A DNA stretch of 44,991 nucleotides from Alphaproteobacteria bacterium (GTDB lineage: Bacteria > Pseudomonadota > Alphaproteobacteria > RF32 > CAG-239). Below, piece by piece: positions 7,542 to 17,471 of this stretch. Location: assembly GCA_017935485.1 (NCBI GenBank), contig JAGBHO010000018.1, positions 1 to 44,991 of the forward strand, written 5' to 3'. Below the pieces are notes generated by a model. The model was not told where the DNA came from. It did not search any database and saw only the letters and a program-made list of their open reading frames with translations. Positions within the stretch are counted from its first letter, which is position 1; each line of letters opens with the position of its first letter. A program made the position numbers and the translations under genes.

Positions 7542-8980
7542 TTCAAAACCTCTTTGATATAGTTAATGTTGTCACTGCGGTTTTGGGCCCGATAATCCGC
7601 CGACAGCGCCGCGGCAACTTCCTTTATATTACCAAACCGGCACAAATAATCAAACAAAATCTGTGTCTGACGCCCGATTGAAATTTTATGCGTCTGGCGG
7701 CAGCTTTCCCAGATATGGGACGAAAAATCCGCCCAGCACTGAAAAGCCGACCCTTTTGCCGTCAACAATAAATCACAGGAGTTTTTAAAATTCCCGGAAT
7801 TGTAATACAGGTCAAAATAACGCGCTACCCGTTTGACCAACTGCAAATCGGCATAAGACATGTCTTTGTTTTGCATAATCTCATAAGGCGGATATTTGGA
7901 ATATACCATGGCATATTCTGAACTGTGCCGGTCAATCGGCGCCCCGCGCAAGCGTTTCAGTATCCCGATTTGCAATTCCTGCGGACGCACGGCAATCAGC
8001 TTGTTAAAATCGTCTTCAAACGTTTTCAGCGTCGCTTCCGGAATCCCCGCCACCAGGTCTGCATGAATTTCCGCCCCGCTCTGCTCCCGTATAATCCGCA
8101 AATTCTCCAAAGTTTTTTCCTCGTCCTGCTTACGGGAAATCGCTCTCAGTGCCGGCTCGTAAAAACTTTGCACACCGGCCTCCAGATGCAGCCCGCCGGC
8201 CGGAAAATTTTTGATTTCTTCCAGCATTTCCGCATTCAGCTTGTCCGGAAAAATCTCAAAATGCAAAACCATTCCGTCATGCCGGCGGGTTTTGAAAAAG
8301 CCCAGAATTTTTTTAATCCGGTCAATTTTAAGATTAAAAGTCCGGTCAACAAACTTAAACTGCCGCACCCCGCGCCCAATCAGCACATCCATTTCCGCCA
8401 GAAACTTGTCCAAATCAAATTCCCTGACTCCGTGCGACAAAGAAGAAAGGCAGAACTCGCAGCTGAACGGACATCCCCTCGTCGCCTCAACATAAATCAG
8501 GCGATGGGCAATATCCTCGTCACTGTATAAATAATAGGGCATTTTCAGGCTGTTCAAATCGCAAACCGGCTCTTTCAGGATTTTCTCTGCCGGACGTTTG
8601 CCGTTAGCCAAATTTTGAACCAGATGATATAAAGCCAGCTCGCCCTCACCTTCAATCAGATAATCGCAATGCGGCAAAATCGCTTCGTTTTCATAAGACA
8701 CTTCCGGCCCGCCCAAAACCAAAACCGTCTGCGGCAAAATCGCCCGTACGATCTCCGCCGTTTTCAAAATCGCCTCAATATTCCAGATATAGCAGCCAAA
8801 CCCAACCACATCAGGCTTTTGCACAATAATTTTCTCGGCAATTTCCTGCGGCAGCAAATCCTGCGTAAATTCCATAATTTCGCAGTCAGTCTCAAATTCT
8901 TTCAGATTGGCTTTCAGATATCTCAGTCCGAATGACGTATGGGAATAACGGGCATTAATCGTGGCTAAAACAATTTTCAT
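7538..8980 (-). CDS. B12-binding domain radical SAM protein
   Basis: A 480-residue protein with an N-terminal cobalamin-binding-like Rossmann region (residues 1-125, with LVLGGPEVSYE and YLIEGEGE) and a radical SAM domain whose cluster motif is CPFSCEFC (C170, C174, C177). It continues into a long C-terminal region typical of the uncharacterised B12/radical SAM family that includes YgiQ-like and DUF4080-type members; the DUF4080-like C-terminus is an impression, not tested. The substrate is unknown; such enzymes often methylate or rearrange unactivated carbons. The ATG at 8980 (MKIVLATINARYSH, the typical start) is preferred over the longer frame to 9076. Its first 26 nt overlap the J-domain gene upstream, and its stop overlaps the amidase start, so the three genes form one operon. 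Confidence 0.88.
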   Translation of the reverse strand: MKIVLATINARYSHTSFGLRYLKANLKEFETDCEIMEFTQDLLPQEIAEKIIVQKPDVVGFGCYIWNIEAILKTAEIVRAILPQTVLVLGGPEVSYENEAILPHCDYLIEGEGELALYHLVQNLANGKRPAEKILKEPVCDLNSLKMPYYLYSDEDIAHRLIYVEATRGCPFSCEFCLSSLSHGVREFDLDKFLAEMDVLIGRGVRQFKFVDRTFNLKIDRIKKILGFFKTRRHDGMVLHFEIFPDKLNAEMLEEIKNFPAGGLHLEAGVQSFYEPALRAISRKQDEEKTLENLRIIREQSGAEIHADLVAGIPEATLKTFEDDFNKLIAVRPQELQIGILKRLRGAPIDRHSSEYAMVYSKYPPYEIMQNKDMSYADLQLVKRVARYFDLYYNSGNFKNSCDLLLTAKGSAFQCWADFSSHIWESCRQTHKISIGRQTQILFDYLCRFGNIKEVAAALSADYRAQNRSDNINYIKEVLK

Positions 8981-10157
8981 CTCCGGCAATGTTCCGCAGT
9001 TTGACAATCGACTCATAAGCATTGTTGATTTCGGCCATTTTTTCGGTCGCCGCTTTAATTTCCGAAACCGTTGCACCGCGAGCCTGAACCTTGTCGGGAT
9101 GATATTCGTTAATCAGCTCCCGCCAGCGTTTTTTAATCTCGCTGTTGCTGGCATTGCAAAACACACCCAGAACCTCATAAAAATCCCGCACATTGCCGCT
9201 GTTTTGCTGTTTAGGCTTAAAGTTCTCTTCTATTGCTTTAAAATTTCCGAGCGGCAGCCCGATAATCACGGCAATATGCTGAAGAATTTCCCGCTCCTGC
9301 GCTCCGATCTCTCCGTCAGCCAGAGCAATTTTGAAAAGGTTTTCCATCACGCTTTCTTTAAGCTCGATATCATTGCCGGAAATAGTCTTAATCTGCGCGG
9401 CATACCGCTCATAACCGGCAACCTTTTTCTTTGCCTTGTTAAAAATTCTTGAAATCTGCCGATTCGCCTTTTGCGGAACTTCAAACAGCTGCTTAAACAA
9501 ATGAATCTCATTCGGGCTGACTGCTCCGTCCGCCTTTGAGATTTTAGCAGCCAAACCGGCCATCGCCCGCACAAAAGCCGTTTTTTTCGCCTCCTGAGAA
9601 GACAGTGCAAATTTCAAGGGATTCACATTCAGCCAAAAAAGTCTGAACCAGCCGCGGTTAAGTTTTCCGGCAAAACCTTTTTCATGATACCAGCCGTCAA
9701 AGAAAAATCCGACAATCACACCACAGAAAATAAGCACTTCGTTCTGCAGCGAAAAACCGATAATCGCCCCCAGAATTTTGCACCAGTTCAAACGCCACAA
9801 TTCATCAAACTTTGCCCGAAAAGCCGAAGCATGGCGGGAACGCGGCGTATCAAAAACAAAATGGCCGAGAATAAACAGCGTCACAAAACCATAAAAACCA
9901 AACAACAGGGAACCCGACACCGCTCCCCATAACTTTCCGCCGAAATAACCGTCTATCTTGTTATAATAACGGCAGGCGTTATAAGGCAGCAGCAAACGGA
10001 TATTATCGTCAAACTGCGCAATGAACTTTTCAATTTTCTTAATAACGATTGTACTGTCAATCAGGATATGCCCAAAGAACATTCCCCAAAAGAAACCAAC
10101 AGCACCGGCAAAACGCAAACCGATAATTGCCAGTGTAAACTTACCTAATGGTGACAT
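8955..10157 (-). CDS. Membrane-anchored TerB / J-domain co-chaperone (DjlA-like)
   Basis: A 400-residue protein with several hydrophobic segments in the first 170 residues (for example LAIIGLRFAGAVGFFWGMFF, VSGSLLFGFYGFVTLFILG, LIFCGVIVGFFF). A TerB-like helical region follows (about 185-315; KISKADGAVSPNE and ALADGEIGAQERE are the two metal-motif-like repeats). A C-terminal J-domain (about 330-395) has the required HPD in EYHPDK. This order is that of DjlA, which stimulates DnaK at the inner membrane, but the N-terminal membrane part is longer than in E. coli DjlA (one segment). It heads the operon with the radical SAM and amidase genes. Confidence 0.85.
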   Translation of the reverse strand: MSPLGKFTLAIIGLRFAGAVGFFWGMFFGHILIDSTIVIKKIEKFIAQFDDNIRLLLPYNACRYYNKIDGYFGGKLWGAVSGSLLFGFYGFVTLFILGHFVFDTPRSRHASAFRAKFDELWRLNWCKILGAIIGFSLQNEVLIFCGVIVGFFFDGWYHEKGFAGKLNRGWFRLFWLNVNPLKFALSSQEAKKTAFVRAMAGLAAKISKADGAVSPNEIHLFKQLFEVPQKANRQISRIFNKAKKKVAGYERYAAQIKTISGNDIELKESVMENLFKIALADGEIGAQEREILQHIAVIIGLPLGNFKAIEENFKPKQQNSGNVRDFYEVLGVFCNASNSEIKKRWRELINEYHPDKVQARGATVSEIKAATEKMAEINNAYESIVKLRNIAGDENCFSHD

Positions 10158-10464
10158 TCAAAATCTGCTTGTTGTTAATCCATAGCTTTATTTTATATAC
10201 CTTTTCCACTCAAAAATAAAGCACAAATTTAGTATAGTAGCATAACTGGCCGATCATCTCCTTTTATAAAGACATCTCCATTCATTTAATCTCCGCTAAT
10301 CTCCGCTCTTTCCCCCTCTTCGCTTATCTTCTCTTTATTTCATTTTCCCTCACCCTCCATTCTCCTTCCCTCCCTCCTCCGCTGCCCATTTCTCTGATTA
10401 GCCAAAATCTCTTCTGCTTTTTCCATCTCCTGCCCAAAATCTCTACCCAACTTTTCACGAGTGC
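10158..10464. other. Non-coding spacer with a strong strand bias (pyrimidine-rich)
   Basis: No gene is supported. From about 10255 to 10450 the plus strand is mostly C and T (CTCC, TCTCC and CCCTC motifs recur), so the minus strand is purine-rich. The tract lies just upstream of the promoter of the Cys-rich gene. A shorter C/T-rich stretch with the shared word TTAGCCAAAAT is found at the matching place upstream of the gene at 35848-37356. It may be an upstream activating region or a decayed repeat. Confidence 0.5.
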
Positions 10465-10493
10465 TTGACATTGGTGTTTTCCTGTGGTATAGT
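10465..10493 (+). promoter_or_regulatory. Sigma70-type promoter of Cys-rich gene 10529
   Basis: Perfect -35 TTGACA (10465-10470), 17-nt spacer and -10 TATAGT (10488-10493). The spacer begins TTGGTGTTTT and ends TGTGG, and the element TTTCAC lies 5 nt before the CTTGACA. Nearly the same sequence stands before the Cys-rich genes at 35848-37356 and 43336-44691, so this is a family promoter. The transcript leader here would be about 30 nt. Confidence 0.88.
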
Positions 10494-10528
10494 GGTCTTA
10501 GTATTGGAACTTTTTAGGGAGGATAACC

Positions 10529-11737
10529 ATGAAAAATACTATGCTACACATGAAACTTAAAATGGCAGTATGCTCTGCCGCATTATTGGCTTTCCTCCCG
10601 CCTTCTTCCGCTCTTGCAGGCGTTTGTTTTCTGCCTGATTGTTCTGATGGAGACCTCGCCGGGGGCGGCGGGAACATGGATTTGAACGAAGATACCGCAT
10701 TTTGTGAAAGCAAAGGTTTTACCTATTATGCTTCCGGTAAGTGTCCGCAGTATTATGCCGTCGTCGGGACTTGTAACCGTGATGACCATTATCTTAAATG
10801 TGATGCTCAGACTTGGTGTAAACAAAACGGATATAATACAACATCATGTTCTATCCCGAACTATGTTGACCAGCCCTGCCCCAGTTACGGCTCTCTCTAT
10901 AAAGGTTGTAAAAGAGACAATGACCGGGCTTGTAAAGAACTCAATTATACAAAGACTTGTCCTTCCGGACAGAAGCTGAAAAAAACATCCGGTCGTTGTG
11001 ATTATGACAAATCCTATGGTACTTGCTGCAAGCCGTCAGGATGTCCTCAATATACTTCGCTGACTTCTTCATCTTACGGAACTAACGGCACAGACGGCTG
11101 CGAGTATACTTGCTACTACACCTGTAACATGAACTGTCCGTCGGGTACTTCAACTTCCAACCCCGGCGGCTGCGGCGGATCAACAAAGAACGGATGTCGT
11201 ACAAAAACCTGTTATTATCCTTATGAACCCTGCTGCACGCCGAGCTGTTCCGATACCACAAGTTCTTGTTCCTGTGGCTCTTACACGATTTCTGACGGCT
11301 GCGGCGGAACTTGCAAAAGATGTTCGTCTTGCTGCAATTCATCTTCTCCGAATTGGTGCTCTTATCACAGATCTTGTCACGGTGACTGCTGTTCCGACGG
11401 AACATGGCAATCTTGTGATGAACGTTGCGGTGGTTCCGGCTGCTCTTCAGGCGGTAGCTCTGGGAGCGGTTCGTCCGGCAGCGGTTCCGGCGGTGGATCT
11501 TCGTGTGGCTCTTGCTCATCTTACACCAGCGGTCACGGGCTAAACAGACCTTTAAATTCAGCTCCGGCTACATATTGGAATTGTCCCGAGGTCTCTCCAT
11601 GTCCCGGCTTAACCTGTTGGGATGGTGACGCCTGCACATGGAAAAGCTGTTCAGAGCTTGGCTTGACTTATACTAAAAGCCCTGGTTCAAACTGCACCAG
11701 AACATCAGATTACCCGCCTAACTGCTATCGCTGCTAA
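10529..11737 (+). CDS. Cys-rich secreted protein, full length
   Basis: 402 residues with about 50 Cys. AGGGAGG 6 nt before the ATG fixes the start. A signal peptide (MKNTMLHMKLKMAVCSAALL, ending about ALAG at residue 31) is followed by the family signature GVCFLPDC. Then come modules of the form WCxxxGYxxxxC...CP......KxC (about residues 55-170), a section with paired CC and GGCGG (170-300), a Gly/Ser-rich linker (about 305-325) and a C-terminal Cys-containing part ending CYRC. The pattern predicts an exported, disulfide-rich rod or surface protein. The full-length relatives at 35848-37356 and 43336-44691 share the N-terminus and first modules. No enzyme motif is seen. It converges on pgeF with only 4 nt between stops and no visible terminator. 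Confidence 0.85.
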   Translation: MKNTMLHMKLKMAVCSAALLAFLPPSSALAGVCFLPDCSDGDLAGGGGNMDLNEDTAFCESKGFTYYASGKCPQYYAVVGTCNRDDHYLKCDAQTWCKQNGYNTTSCSIPNYVDQPCPSYGSLYKGCKRDNDRACKELNYTKTCPSGQKLKKTSGRCDYDKSYGTCCKPSGCPQYTSLTSSSYGTNGTDGCEYTCYYTCNMNCPSGTSTSNPGGCGGSTKNGCRTKTCYYPYEPCCTPSCSDTTSSCSCGSYTISDGCGGTCKRCSSCCNSSSPNWCSYHRSCHGDCCSDGTWQSCDERCGGSGCSSGGSSGSGSSGSGSGGGSSCGSCSSYTSGHGLNRPLNSAPATYWNCPEVSPCPGLTCWDGDACTWKSCSELGLTYTKSPGSNCTRTSDYPPNCYRC

Positions 11738-11741
11738 ACAG

Positions 11742-12503
11742 TCACAATCTGATCATTGAGGCCTGGCAGGGAAAATCTTTCGGATTCTCTGCCAGTCCCT
11801 GATGACAGTTCCGGCGATAACTGAAGTAATTTTCTTCATCTTTATAAGTATCAATTCCGGAAACCGTAACATTTTTAACCCCGTATTGCTCCAACCGGAA
11901 TCTGACCAGCCCTTCCAAATCAAATTGAAAATGCCTGTCATCTTTTCCTGCGGCAAAAAAACGTTCATACAACGGACTAACCGCCGTACATTCTTCTTTC
12001 ACTTCAATCCCGACCTCAAAAGACGGCTGCTGAATGCAAGGTCCGAGCGCCGCGGCAATATTTTCAAGAACCGCTCCCTTTTCAATCATCAAATCCAGCG
12101 TATTTTCCAACACGCCGCGCACTGCACCGCGCCAGCCGGCATGAGCGGCCGCAATTATGCCGTGTTCATAATCCGCCAGCAACACCGGTGTACAATCCGC
12201 CGTAAATAAACAAAGCACCATTTCGGGTGTTTTTGTCACCACCCCGTCAGCCGCAATTTTTCCGATTGAAGCTTCTTCGGCAAAACAGACGCTTGTACCG
12301 GACTGTTGACTCAACACCATCAGATTTTCAATTTTTCCGCCAATTGCTTCAACCGCAATTTTTCGGTTTTCATCGACTTTTGCACCAATGTCGTCACACA
12401 TTTTCCGCACGTTCAGACTGGCATATTTTTCCACGGAAACGCCTCCCTTACGCCCGAAAAAGCAATGCCGTTCCGGCGGCAGATTTTTTGCCCGATAGCT
12501 CAT
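11742..12503 (-). CDS. pgeF: PgeF/YfiH-type purine nucleoside phosphorylase (laccase-domain family)
   Basis: A 253-residue member of the multi-copper-oxidase-like DUF152 family. Members have been shown to have purine nucleoside phosphorylase and adenosine deaminase activity, and are also linked to peptidoglycan fidelity. Family motifs are FTADCTPVLLAD (C104), AAAHAGWRG (H121) and FSYRR near the end. The usual third metal ligand is the His of a QVHG motif; here the matching sequence is SQQSG with Ser at residue 68, so one ligand seems absent. The ATG overlaps the deoB stop as TAATG, giving a two-gene operon of phosphopentomutase and a nucleoside phosphorylase, which act in sequence on (deoxy)ribose-1-phosphate. 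Confidence 0.88.
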   Translation of the reverse strand: MSYRAKNLPPERHCFFGRKGGVSVEKYASLNVRKMCDDIGAKVDENRKIAVEAIGGKIENLMVLSQQSGTSVCFAEEASIGKIAADGVVTKTPEMVLCLFTADCTPVLLADYEHGIIAAAHAGWRGAVRGVLENTLDLMIEKGAVLENIAAALGPCIQQPSFEVGIEVKEECTAVSPLYERFFAAGKDDRHFQFDLEGLVRFRLEQYGVKNVTVSGIDTYKDEENYFSYRRNCHQGLAENPKDFPCQASMIRL

Positions 12504-13717
12504 TATTCTTTTTTCTCCAGAAAAGATGTTCCATACTTCATTTTTTCCAGATCGAAATATTCGGCAATCGTCTGCGCAATATCGGCAAAAGTTTTACGAT
12601 GTCCGATAAATTCCGGCTTAATTTTTTTGCCAAACATAATTACCGGCACAAATTCACGCGTATGGTCTGTTCCGACATAAGTCGGATCATTGCCATGATC
12701 GGCCGTAATAAATACAATATCGTCCTCGCGCAAAACCTGTTCGATTTCCGGCAGACGACTGTCAAAATATTCCAATCCGCCGGCATAGCCCTTCACATCG
12801 CGCCGATGTCCCCAGAGCATGTCAAAATCTACAAAATTGGTAAAAACAAGACTGCCGTCGGGAGCATTTTTTATCTCTTCCAAAGTCACGTCCCAAAGTT
12901 CTTCCAGTCCGCTGGCCTTGACCTCTTTGCTCGTACCCTGATGCGCATAAATATCGCCGATTTTACCGATGGCAATCACATTGCCGCCGGCATTTTTGAC
13001 CTTGTCCAAAATTGTTTCGGACGGCGGCGTAACCGAATAGTCGTGACGATTTTTCGTCCGCACGAATTCACCGGCCTTCTCACCGCTGAACGGACGGGCG
13101 ATAATACGCGCAATCCGATAAGGCTTAACAGCCTCAAAAGCAATCTCACAAAGCTTGTACAACTGATCCAGCCCGAAATATTTTTCATGAGCGGCAATCT
13201 GCAGACAACTGTCGGCCGAGGTATAAAAAATCGGTTTTCCGGTTTTGATATGTTCTTCGCCCAGTTCCTGAATAATAACCGTACCGGAAGCGGCTTTATT
13301 GCCGAGAATACCATCCAATCCGGCCTTCCGGCAAATCTCTGTCACCAGCTCCGGCGGAAAAGACGGATACTCGGGATTAAAATATCCCCATTCAAACAAA
13401 ACCGGCACGCCGGCCATTTCCCAATGTCCGGAAGAGGTATCTTTGGCATGGCTGATCTCCTGCATAAAACCGAACTTTGAATCCATTGTCATTTTTGCCG
13501 GCGGCTGAACCCCGAGCGGCGGAAAATACCCGCAGGCCGCTTTTGAAACTTCAGACAAACCGAGATGCACCAGATTAGGAATTTTCAGGCCGTTGTTCAT
13601 CGTTGCAATATGCGTAAAAGTATTGGCGCCGACATTGTCAAATTTATCAGCATCCGGCGCCTCGCCGACCCCGAATGAATCCATCATCAAAATAATCACC
13701 CGACCGTTCTTTTTCAT
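12503..13717 (-). CDS. deoB: Phosphopentomutase
   Basis: DeoB interconverts (deoxy)ribose-1-phosphate and -5-phosphate, linking nucleoside salvage with central metabolism. At 404 residues it is close to E. coli DeoB (407). Alkaline-phosphatase-superfamily metal motifs are [14 protein letters not shown] at the N-terminus and [18 protein letters not shown] near the C-terminus; [11 protein letters not shown] is also characteristic. The ATG at 13717 is preferred because AGGCGG lies 5 nt upstream; an in-frame TTG at 13732 would place that ribosome site inside the gene. It is the first gene of a pair with pgeF. Confidence 0.95.
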   Translation of the reverse strand: MKKNGRVIILMMDSFGVGEAPDADKFDNVGANTFTHIATMNNGLKIPNLVHLGLSEVSKAACGYFPPLGVQPPAKMTMDSKFGFMQEISHAKDTSSGHWEMAGVPVLFEWGYFNPEYPSFPPELVTEICRKAGLDGILGNKAASGTVIIQELGEEHIKTGKPIFYTSADSCLQIAAHEKYFGLDQLYKLCEIAFEAVKPYRIARIIARPFSGEKAGEFVRTKNRHDYSVTPPSETILDKVKNAGGNVIAIGKIGDIYAHQGTSKEVKASGLEELWDVTLEEIKNAPDGSLVFTNFVDFDMLWGHRRDVKGYAGGLEYFDSRLPEIEQVLREDDIVFITADHGNDPTYVGTDHTREFVPVIMFGKKIKPEFIGHRKTFADIAQTIAEYFDLEKMKYGTSFLEKKE

Positions 13718-13790
13718 TTTTCCGCCTTTCAAAAATTATTTTATGATTATAACGCCCGGCCTTCCGCCGGTCAACTCTCTGCGACAAAAA

Positions 13791-13819
13791 AATCCCCGCA
13801 GACGCAGACTGCGGAGATT
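13791..13819 (-). terminator. Terminator of the atp operon
   Basis: Read on the minus strand, a GC-rich stem (TCTCCGCAG with CTGCGGGGA, one G-T pair) with a 7-nt loop is followed by a run of seven T. It lies 14 nt past the atpC stop. Confidence 0.85.
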
Positions 13820-13833
13820 AACAAAAAAACAAA

Positions 13834-14208
13834 TCAACGGGCCAGTAACGTCAGCTTTTCAACAATCATCTGATAAAAATCCTTATCGTCCTGATGAATG
13901 GCCGCATCCCGCTTTTCTGCCGCCCGCGCAACATCTATCTTATCAAACGGAACAACTTTTTCCGCCGAAACGGCACAACGGTTACGCGCCACATCAGCAA
14001 CGCCGCTCTTGATAAAATAACGTTCCTGCGGCTTGTTATCCTTGTCCAAAACCTGCAACAGGCCGCCTTTCAGCAAAATAAGCGTTGGTGCCCGATCCGG
14101 CAGAATGGTAATATCACCGTTCGCGGCCGGCAACACCACCTTGGACACGGCCGCCGTCGTTGAAATTTTATACGGCCGCGACAAGCGGAAAATAATCTCG
14201 TTTTTCAT
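13834..14208 (-). CDS. atpC: ATP synthase F1 subunit epsilon
   Basis: The epsilon subunit sits on the central stalk and couples rotation to catalysis while inhibiting ATP hydrolysis. The product has 124 residues, slightly short of the usual 130-140. Family features are the N-terminal beta-sandwich (VVLPAANGDITILPDRAPTL, replacing the common GExGxxGILPGHAP) and the C-terminal helices rich in Ala and charged residues. It is the last gene of atpH-A-G-D-C, but a 323-nt spacer filled with a hairpin element separates it from atpD; in most bacteria this gap is a few nucleotides. Confidence 0.9.
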   Translation of the reverse strand: MKNEIIFRLSRPYKISTTAAVSKVVLPAANGDITILPDRAPTLILLKGGLLQVLDKDNKPQERYFIKSGVADVARNRCAVSAEKVVPFDKIDVARAAEKRDAAIHQDDKDFYQMIVEKLTLLAR

Positions 14209-14280
14209 GTTCTTTTCCTTTTTTATTAACCCGACACTTTACCCTTATTGAAACAGCGTAAAATTGCTCCAGGCTCCCAT

Positions 14281-14310
14281 TAAGCGGCTTAATTTCCGCT
14301 AAGCGGCTTA
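14281..14310. repeat. Short direct repeat TAAGCGGCTTA, two copies
   Basis: TAAGCGGCTTA occurs at 14281-14291 and 14300-14310, 8 nt apart. Each copy is itself nearly palindromic. They lie between atpC and the larger hairpin element and might be a protein-binding site or part of the repeat block. Confidence 0.6.
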
Positions 14311-14334
14311 CATTAAGTCGATAAATGAGATAAA

Positions 14335-14522
14335 TAATAAGAAATAAGGGCGACTGCGACAGGAGCACTAAGTAAAAATAACCGTTACTCCGGTTGTTTT
14401 TATCTGAAAGCTCTTTGGAACATCTTGGCAAGCGAGGGAAGCGTTAGCAACCACGGCGAGCCTAGATGCCTAAGGTACAAATTAGTACATGACTTAGCAG
14501 TCGAGCCGCAATTTCTGTATTA
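14335..14522. repeat. Hairpin element, copy B, split by a 107-nt module
   Basis: It has the same ends as copies A1 and A2 (TAATAAGAAAT and ATTTCTGTATTA), the GACAGGAG side of the tip at 14358-14365, and the TACATGACTTA side at 14486-14496. The stem is imperfect: GACTGC pairs with GCAGTC and AGAAAT with ATTTCT. The inner hairpin survives as GTAC / AAATTA / GTAC. Between GACAGGAG and the inner hairpin lies the 107-nt module (14368-14474). It fills the spacer between atpD and atpC. Confidence 0.8.
14368..14474. repeat. 107-nt structured repeat module, copy 2
   Basis: It matches the module at 3532-3638 in length and along its whole extent, including CTCTTTGGAACATCTTGGCA. The terminator-like hairpin is kept (AAAAATAACCG with CGGTTGTTTTT, a T-G pair replacing C-G). 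Here the module sits inside the tip of a hairpin element, while in copy 1 it stands alone just before one, so it behaves as a separate unit. Confidence 0.75.
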
Positions 14523-14531
14523 GTTATCCTT

Positions 14532-16217
<1,686 letters not shown>

Positions 16218-16257
16218 CTATAAACCGTTTGTCTTTTATAATAATTTATTTTCTGAT

Positions 16258-16297
16258 CCATCGTAAAACCGCTTTAGATACCCTGTAAAAGCGGACT
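16258..16297. repeat. 40-nt direct repeat, left copy (atpG-atpD spacer)
   Basis: It begins CCATCGTAAAACCGC and ends TAAAAGCGGACT. It contains its own hairpin (CCGCTTT pairing with AAAGCGG). The right copy at 16502-16541 differs at two positions by eye. The two copies bracket about 200 nt of hairpins. Confidence 0.8.
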
Positions 16298-16501
16298 GAT
16301 AATTTTCGTTTTAGAGGAGCAGATAAAGTAATTCTCGGAGGCGAAAAAAATTCTAGTGTACACAGAAGTACATGAATTTTTTGAGGCCGAACAAAATTGC
16401 TCTAAATTTCCTCTTTTAGTCTGTTTTTAGAGAGATAGATAAAGTGGTTTCCAGATGTGAGAAAAATTTTAGTGTACACAGAAGTACATGAATTTTTCGA
16501 A
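16298..16501. repeat. Two related hairpins between the direct repeats
   Basis: Each hairpin has the core TAGTGTACACAGAAGTACAT, itself an inner stem TGTAC / loop ACAGAA / GTACA, at 16354-16373 and 16470-16489. The flanking arms pair (AAAAAATTC at 16345-16353 with 16374-16382; GAAAAATT at 16461-16468 with 16491-16498). The first is enclosed by longer imperfect pairing (GAGCA...TGCTC, CTCGG...GCCGA). The core AGTGTA...TACATGA is shared with the tips of the elements at 3644-3840, so both types seem related. No gene is present in this spacer. Confidence 0.75.
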
Positions 16502-16541
16502 CCATCGTAAAACCGCTTTAGATACTCTATAAAAGCGGACT
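16502..16541. repeat. 40-nt direct repeat, right copy
   Basis: It matches 16258-16297 with T for C and A for G changes in the loop part. Its last two bases lie inside the atpG stop codon (CTA at 16540-16542 on the plus strand), so the repeat abuts the gene end exactly. Confidence 0.8.
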
Positions 16542-17460
16542 AAATTGCTTCTGCACCGGAAATAATCTCAGTCAATTCCGTTGTAATTGCGGTTTGACGG
16601 ATTCTGTTATATTTCAGGGTCAGACGCGAAATCATATCCTTGGCATTGCGGGTCGCATTATCCATTGAGGTCATGCGGGCGCCATGCTCCGAAGCCTGAG
16701 AATGCACAATCGCCTGAAACAGGCTGGCTTTAAAAATCAGCGGCAAAAGGCCGGCCAGCAGTTCCATTTTGTCAGGCTCGTAATCATAAAATGCACCGTT
16801 GACGACATTGGTCGGCAGATTAAGTTTGTTATATTCAAACTCCTCAATCATCACCGGCAAAATCGGCCCGGTTTTAACCTGTCGGGTAATGGCGGAAATA
16901 AAATAGCTGACAACCACTTCGCAACGGTCAATTTCCCCTTTGTCATAAGCTTCAAGAATCAACTGGGCAATATCCGTCGCCTCATAATATTTAGCGCCTT
17001 TTTTGCCCAGCCCCTCCAAAGTTTTAACAATCAAAGCGGCATATTTGCGTTTTAGAATATCCCGGCCTTTTTTTCCGACACACAAGATCTTTACTTCCGT
17101 CCCTTCAGCCGTAAGCTCCTCAATCCTTTTAGCCGCCGCCTTGGCGACATTGCTGTTGTATCCGCCGCACAAACCGCGGTCAGAAGTAAACACAATCAGC
17201 AGACAGGTTTTGTTTTTTCCGGTGCCGCGCAAAAGCTTGGGATAAATATAACTAACGCCCTTGGCCGCCTCCTCCTGCCGGAGTTCGTAATAAACCCGGT
17301 TGGCGGAAGACACCAGATTGTTGTTGTAGAAAGACGACTTGTCAATCAAACCCTGTGCCCGACGCAGGCGTGAAGCCGCAACCAGCTTCATCGCCGACGT
17401 AATCTTCTGCGTCGATTTTATGGATTCAATACGAGTACGTAACTCTTTCATACCTGCCAT
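16540..17460 (-). CDS. atpG: ATP synthase F1 subunit gamma
   Basis: Gamma forms the rotating central stalk inside the alpha3-beta3 ring. The 306-residue product begins MAGMKELRTRIESIKSTQKI and includes KITSAMKLVAASRLRRAQ. It contains SDRGLCGGYNSNV and ends with the coiled-coil helix (TLKYNRIRQTAITTELTEI) typical of the family. Its ATG lies 7-8 nt after GAGGA and 11 nt after atpA, as expected for a coupled operon. Its 3' side is unusual: a 40-nt repeat starts at the stop codon and begins the 330-nt repeat-filled spacer to atpD. Confidence 0.96.
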   Translation of the reverse strand: MAGMKELRTRIESIKSTQKITSAMKLVAASRLRRAQGLIDKSSFYNNNLVSSANRVYYELRQEEAAKGVSYIYPKLLRGTGKNKTCLLIVFTSDRGLCGGYNSNVAKAAAKRIEELTAEGTEVKILCVGKKGRDILKRKYAALIVKTLEGLGKKGAKYYEATDIAQLILEAYDKGEIDRCEVVVSYFISAITRQVKTGPILPVMIEEFEYNKLNLPTNVVNGAFYDYEPDKMELLAGLLPLIFKASLFQAIVHSQASEHGARMTSMDNATRNAKDMISRLTLKYNRIRQTAITTELTEIISGAEAI

Positions 17461-17471
17461 AATTTATTCCT

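Noticed and set aside
12227..13480. 417-codon open frame on the plus strand
   Set aside because: It lies fully antisense to deoB and pgeF, which have clear family motifs; its translation is rich in Arg, Phe and Asn without any domain pattern.
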